From CAVDRM01 sp963611355 (GTDB lineage: Bacteria > Bacillota > Clostridia > Christensenellales > Aristaeellaceae): a DNA stretch of 35,292 bases. A program made the position numbers and the translations under genes. Location of the stretch: positions 1 through 35,292 of the forward strand of contig CAVDRM010000027.1 of NCBI GenBank assembly GCA_963611355.1, given 5' to 3'. Position 1 is the stretch's first letter; every line of letters starts with the position of its first letter. The notes under the pieces were generated by a model. It saw only the letters and a program-made list of their open reading frames with translations. It had not been told where the DNA came from and did not search any database. Below, piece by piece: positions 32,351 to 35,292 of the stretch.

Positions 32351-32704
32351 AGAACGGATGTCATTCATGAAACCAAGCGGCTTGGCATGCTGTCTATTCC
32401 GGGCGCAATGACGCCAAGCGAAATTTGCCGGTCATGGGATGAGGGCGCGGACATCGTTAAGCTGTTTCCGGCGGACGATGTCGGCTTCCATTACATTCAG
32501 AATTTGAAAGGAACGCTGCCGCACATTCCCCTGATGGCGACCGGCGGTGTCAATCCAAGCACCATCCCGCAATTTTTGTCCGCAGGCATCAACGCTGTCG
32601 GAACAGGGGTGACCGTGCTGAAAAAGAGCTTCATTGAAAAAGAAAACTATGATGCCATACGCGATTTGGCGCGTATGCACCAGGATGCCATCCGTTTATG
32701 GTAG
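32351..32704 (+). pseudogene. 5'-truncated KDPG/KDPGal aldolase gene
   Basis: Codons from about 32357 read DVIHETKRLGMLSIPGAMTP, then DIVKLFPADDVG with the Schiff-base lysine, then LMATGGVNPSTIPQFLSAG. This is the C-terminal half of 2-keto-3-deoxy-6-phosphogluconate/galactonate aldolase (Eda/DgoA). The N-terminal half is missing, and an internal ATG at 32387 has no ribosome site, so it is most likely not functional. It is directly ahead of a galactonate-dehydratase-like gene, the usual partner in the De Ley-Doudoroff route. Confidence 0.8.
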
Positions 32705-32718
32705 GAGGAAAATGCAAA

Positions 32719-33900
32719 ATGAAAATCACTGATGTGAAAGCGTTTGCGATGGATGCCTTCCGCACGAATTGGACCTTCATTAAGGTGGAGACTGATGCAG
32801 GACTCTACGGCTGGGGTGAAGCCAGCTTAGGCACACGCGAGCACGCGCTGGAGGGCTGCGTGGAAGACATGAAGCGCATGGTTGTCGGCCGTAATCCAAT
32901 CGATATCGAAAAACTGTGGTTTGAAATCTATCGGGACAGCTATTGGAAGGGCGGTCCCGTGATGATGAGCGCTCTCAGCGGCATTGAAATTGCTTGCTGG
33001 GATATCGCCGGAAAATTCTACAATACTCCCGTATGCAATCTCATCGGCGGCCGTCTGCGGGAGAAGGTTTCCTTATATGCAAACGCTTGGTTTACCGGTG
33101 CGCGGACGCCGACGGAATTTGCGGAAAAGGCGAAATATACCGTATCCAAAGGCGCCAAAGCGCTGAAGTGGGATCCGTTCGGCAAAGCGCATATGACCCT
33201 TTCGCGCCATGAAATGGATGCTGCCGTGGCTTGCGTCGGCGCAGTGCGTGAAGCCGTCGGTTGGAATACAGAGCTGCTCATTGAATGCCATGGCCGTTTC
33301 AATCATTTTACAGCCGTCAATATGAGCCGCGAGCTGGCACAATTTAAGCCCATGCTGATTGAAGAGCCGACCGTGCCGGACTGCATTGATTCGCTGAAAT
33401 GGGTGCGGGATCACAGCATGATTCCCGTAGCGGTAGGTGAAAGATTTTATGGAAAGTATGCTTTCTGGGATGTTCTGCATAAGGAAGCCATTGACATCGC
33501 CCAGCCCGACATTTTCCATAACGGCGGTATTCTGGAAAGCAAAAAGGTCGCGGCCATGTGCGAAAGCTGTCATGTACCGGTCTCCTTCCATAACCCATCC
33601 GGTCCTGTGTCCAATGCGGCCATTCTGCAGCTGGCGGCCTGTACGCCGAATTTCCTGATTCATGAAATTATGATTACCGACGACTCTTTCCGCAGTCAAG
33701 TGACTGACGAAGAGGTGCGCTACGAAGACGGCTTCATTCTTGTGCCTGACAAGCCGGGGCTTGGCATTGAAGTCAACGAGGACTATATCAAAACCTGTCC
33801 CTATGTTCCGCGCAGCCTGCGCCATTACACCGGCATGCTTACGGATATCCGCCCGAAGGATGATACTGTGTATTATTTCAAGGGATGGGATGAGGAGTGA
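32719..33900 (+). CDS. Enolase-superfamily sugar acid dehydratase (galactonate dehydratase-like)
   Basis: A 393-residue member of the mandelate racemase branch. It would abstract the proton next to a sugar acid carboxylate and eliminate water, giving a 2-keto-3-deoxy acid. Expected residues: Glu189 and His191 in IECHGRF (Asp and His of DgoD DFHGR), Glu215 in IEEP, Glu241 in VGERF, and His291 in FHNPSGP. Glu replaces the usual Asp as first metal ligand. The ATG at 32719 is preferred because TAGGAGGA lies 10 bases before it; an ATG at 32698 lies upstream of that site and overlaps the aldolase fragment. The truncated aldolase in front supports a galactonate or similar aldonate as substrate. Confidence 0.85.
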   Translation: MKITDVKAFAMDAFRTNWTFIKVETDAGLYGWGEASLGTREHALEGCVEDMKRMVVGRNPIDIEKLWFEIYRDSYWKGGPVMMSALSGIEIACWDIAGKFYNTPVCNLIGGRLREKVSLYANAWFTGARTPTEFAEKAKYTVSKGAKALKWDPFGKAHMTLSRHEMDAAVACVGAVREAVGWNTELLIECHGRFNHFTAVNMSRELAQFKPMLIEEPTVPDCIDSLKWVRDHSMIPVAVGERFYGKYAFWDVLHKEAIDIAQPDIFHNGGILESKKVAAMCESCHVPVSFHNPSGPVSNAAILQLAACTPNFLIHEIMITDDSFRSQVTDEEVRYEDGFILVPDKPGLGIEVNEDYIKTCPYVPRSLRHYTGMLTDIRPKDDTVYYFKGWDEE

Positions 33901-34024
33901 AAAAAGCGAAGGTGAATCAGCCGGGCAAATTTAAATGCTTGCACGGAAAATGTTCCTGATTTCATAACTGCTTAAAAGGTGAACCGTTGTGAAGGGCTTA
34001 CCGGTGTGAATTATTCGGATATAA

Positions 34025-34118
34025 GGGTCTTCAGTCTGCGGGCGAGGAGAACGGTTTGATGGTGCGCAACGGCGCAGACCTGAAATACTGATTATTCTCT
34101 AAGAAACCGTGAAGACCC
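34025..34118 (+). ncRNA. Candidate structured RNA: pseudoknot closed by an outer stem
   Basis: Three perfect helices can be read. The outer stem is GGGTCTTCA (34025-34033) with TGAAGACCC (34110-34118). Directly stacked on it is GTCTGCG (34034-34040) with CGCAGAC (34073-34079). ACGGTTT inside that loop (34051-34057) pairs with AAACCGT (34104-34110) outside it, making an H-type pseudoknot. Outer stem and pseudoknot share one base at 34110. The element lies in the 275-base gap between the dehydratase and the transporter, where no gene is evident. A frame across it (CELFGYKGLQSAGEENG, ending at 34089) may be a decayed coding end, so the guide RNA end of a lost TnpB-type transposon is one option. 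No known family was recognised. Confidence 0.4.
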
Positions 34119-34175
34119 CCAAAATGCCTTTTGTATCATTACAAACACACCCTCATTTGCACGGCGCTGCCTGAA

Positions 34176-35057
34176 TCATTCGTCCGGTTGCTGTGCCATC
34201 GTGTCCTTTACGACAAGCACCGAGCCTGCAATCATGACGGCAAGCGCGAGAAGGTACGTCCATGACAGCGTTTCCCGAAAAAACAGGAAGGACAGGAACG
34301 TGCCGATAAAGGGGGCAACGGCGTAATAGGCGCTGGTTTTCGCCGCGCCCAAGGTGTTCTGCGCCCGCACATAGAGGAAAATGCTGAGTCCGTAGGCGAC
34401 AAAACCAAGCAGCATGGCGGCGGCGATATATTGAAAACGAGGCATGGCTTCGCCCTTTAACAGGGCAATCATCAGCGAACCGAATCCGGAAAAAATGCCC
34501 TTCAGCACCACGATTTCATAGGTGCTTTTGGAGGCAATATTGCGGGTGCAGTTGTTTTCAAAGCCCCAGCAGACGGTCGCCAGCAGGACAAACAGCGAGC
34601 CGCAGGAAAAGCGGAAGCTGTCCATGCCGTCAAAGGAAAGCAGAATGCTGGACAGCGTAATCAGCGCAATGGCCGCCCAAAGCCGCTTGGAAACAGTCTC
34701 CTTGAAGATAAAAAGCGCGATGACGGAGGTTGCGACGATTTCAAAATTGCCCAGCAGAGAGGCGCTTGCGGACGAGCCGTAATTGAGGCCGAGCATCAGA
34801 AAAATCGGCGCGGCAATGTCCAGCACAATCATGCCGATGACAAAAGGAAGATCCTGTTTGGTCAGGCGCTCCGAGGCTCGGCGTTCCTTCTTTTTGAAAA
34901 GAGACACGATACCGACGCCGAATCCCGCGCCCAAATAGAGGAGAGAGGCCATCGTCGTCGAGCCGACATATCGCAGCAGAAGCTTTGAAAACGGTACATT
35001 CACGGCATAAAAAACCGCCGCTGAAAACGCATAGATAATGGCGCGCCGCTTCTGCAT
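34176..35057 (-). CDS. EamA/DMT family transporter
   Basis: A 293-residue membrane protein with about ten predicted transmembrane segments in two EamA repeats (about 8-140 and 150-290). The repeats are visible as ASLLGNFEIVATSVIALFIFKETVS and AKTSAYYAVAPFIGTFLSFLFFRETLS, each ending in the family F-x-E motif. Such proteins export or exchange small metabolites; the substrate cannot be told. The ATG at 35057 follows GGAGGGAC by 4-5 bases and lies 41 bases downstream of a good promoter -10 box, which excludes the longer frame from 35129. It stands alone on the minus strand. Confidence 0.9.
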   Translation of the reverse strand: MQKRRAIIYAFSAAVFYAVNVPFSKLLLRYVGSTTMASLLYLGAGFGVGIVSLFKKKERRASERLTKQDLPFVIGMIVLDIAAPIFLMLGLNYGSSASASLLGNFEIVATSVIALFIFKETVSKRLWAAIALITLSSILLSFDGMDSFRFSCGSLFVLLATVCWGFENNCTRNIASKSTYEIVVLKGIFSGFGSLMIALLKGEAMPRFQYIAAAMLLGFVAYGLSIFLYVRAQNTLGAAKTSAYYAVAPFIGTFLSFLFFRETLSWTYLLALAVMIAGSVLVVKDTMAQQPDE

Positions 35058-35097
35058 GACAGTCCCTCCGTGCTTTAATCTCAAAAACACGGGACAG

Positions 35098-35126
35098 ATT
35101 ATATCATATGCCGTCCATAAACTCAA
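35098..35126 (-). promoter_or_regulatory. Sigma-A promoter of the EamA transporter
   Basis: On the minus strand TTGAGT (35121-35126), a 17-base spacer and TATAAT (35098-35103). Confidence 0.7.
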
Positions 35127-35135
35127 CAAACGAGC

Positions 35136-35170
35136 AAAAAAACAGAGCTGTCCTTTTTGGGGGACAGCTC
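35136..35170 (-). terminator. Rho-independent terminator beside the IS end
   Basis: On the minus strand GAGCTGTCC and GGACAGCTC form a perfect 9-pair stem with an 8-base loop, followed after two bases by seven Ts. It lies just outside the IS end at 35174 and separates it from the EamA transporter. Confidence 0.75.
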
Positions 35171-35173
35171 ACA

Positions 35174-35292
35174 GCCCATCAACAAACCCCTGTTTTCAGA
35201 AAGGCGGGGGTTTGTTCTATTTGCGATGCAGGGTGTCAACAAAAGAAAAAGGAAGGCCTTATGCGGCCTTCACCAAGCGTTTTATGTTCTGC
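35174..35292 (-). mobile_element. Right end of an IS1182-like insertion sequence (cut by the window edge)
   Basis: The end sequence GCCCATCAACAAA at 35174-35186 is identical to the left end of the deleted element at 30828. A hairpin, ACAAACCCC with GGGGTTTGT, lies at 35182-35215. The transposase gene on the minus strand ends at 35259-35261; its last codons read QNIKRLVKAA. The rest of the element lies outside the window, so whether it is complete is unknown. It is in inverted orientation to the copy at 30828-31125. Confidence 0.7.
35259..35292 (-). CDS. Transposase, C-terminal end only (IS1182-like)
   Basis: Only the last eleven or so codons are inside the window: QNIKRLVKAA and a TAA stop, in frame with the window edge. 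The same ending (QNIKRLVKAT) closes the remnant at 30967-31032. The IS1182/DUF772 call rests on this C-terminal motif and the longer stretch in the other copy. An AAGGCC/GGCCTT hairpin overlaps the stop codon. Confidence 0.55.
   Translation of the reverse strand, partial: QNIKRLVKAA

Noticed and set aside
1..35292. tRNA, rRNA, CRISPR arrays and a replication origin
   Set aside because: I looked for tRNA T-loop signatures, regular spaced repeats and clusters of DnaA-type boxes and saw none that held up.

Overview
The window looks like part of the chromosome of a low-to-medium GC Clostridia-type Firmicute, probably gut or rumen associated. The reasons are strong AGGAGG-type ribosome sites, sigma-A promoters with 16-17 bp spacers, ABC sugar transporters with separate binding proteins, ROK kinases and regulators, and a full sialic acid degradation cluster. 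No rRNA, tRNA or CRISPR array was seen. Assignments rest on reading the translated sequence; no database search was run.

Layout. (1) 1-206: a transposase remnant (IS30-like). (2) 225-2567: a GH3 glycosidase with swapped domain order. (3) 2959-14911: a visibly AT-richer sugar catabolism block around a divergent promoter. Leftward are a ROK kinase, a zinc alcohol dehydrogenase and a ManA-type isomerase. Rightward are a ROK repressor, a family 1 binding protein, two permeases, a GH151-like glycosidase, an AlsE-like epimerase and a NagZ-like GH3. (4) 14939-30564: a sialic acid (nan) regulon. Leftward are a GntR/FadR regulator, nanA, two CE7-type esterases and a YhcH/NanQ-type anomerase. Rightward are a family 1 ABC transporter (binding protein, two permeases), an SGNH esterase, nanE, nanK and a complete Dpp/Opp-type ABC transporter. 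(5) 30565-32704: a scrambled zone with an internally deleted IS, a truncated ImmA next to its XRE regulator, and two genes that both lost their 5' halves at one junction. (6) 32719-35292: a galactonate-dehydratase-like enolase-superfamily enzyme, a possible pseudoknotted RNA, an EamA transporter and the end of a second copy of the IS, in opposite orientation.

How it works together. In the nan regulon, sialic acid enters by one or both ABC transporters. Esterases may remove O-acetyl groups and the YhcH protein may open the ring. NanA splits sialic acid to ManNAc and pyruvate, NanK phosphorylates ManNAc and NanE makes GlcNAc-6-P. A pair of near-identical palindromes at the two divergent promoters is the likely operator of the GntR regulator.

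The most striking observation is the binding protein at 24962-26545. It contains a whole family 5 (DppA/SatA type) fold, but with its C-terminal half placed before its N-terminal half behind an intact signal peptide. That is a circular permutation inside one uninterrupted reading frame. The second is a stem-enclosed pseudoknot at 34025-34118 that no gene explains.
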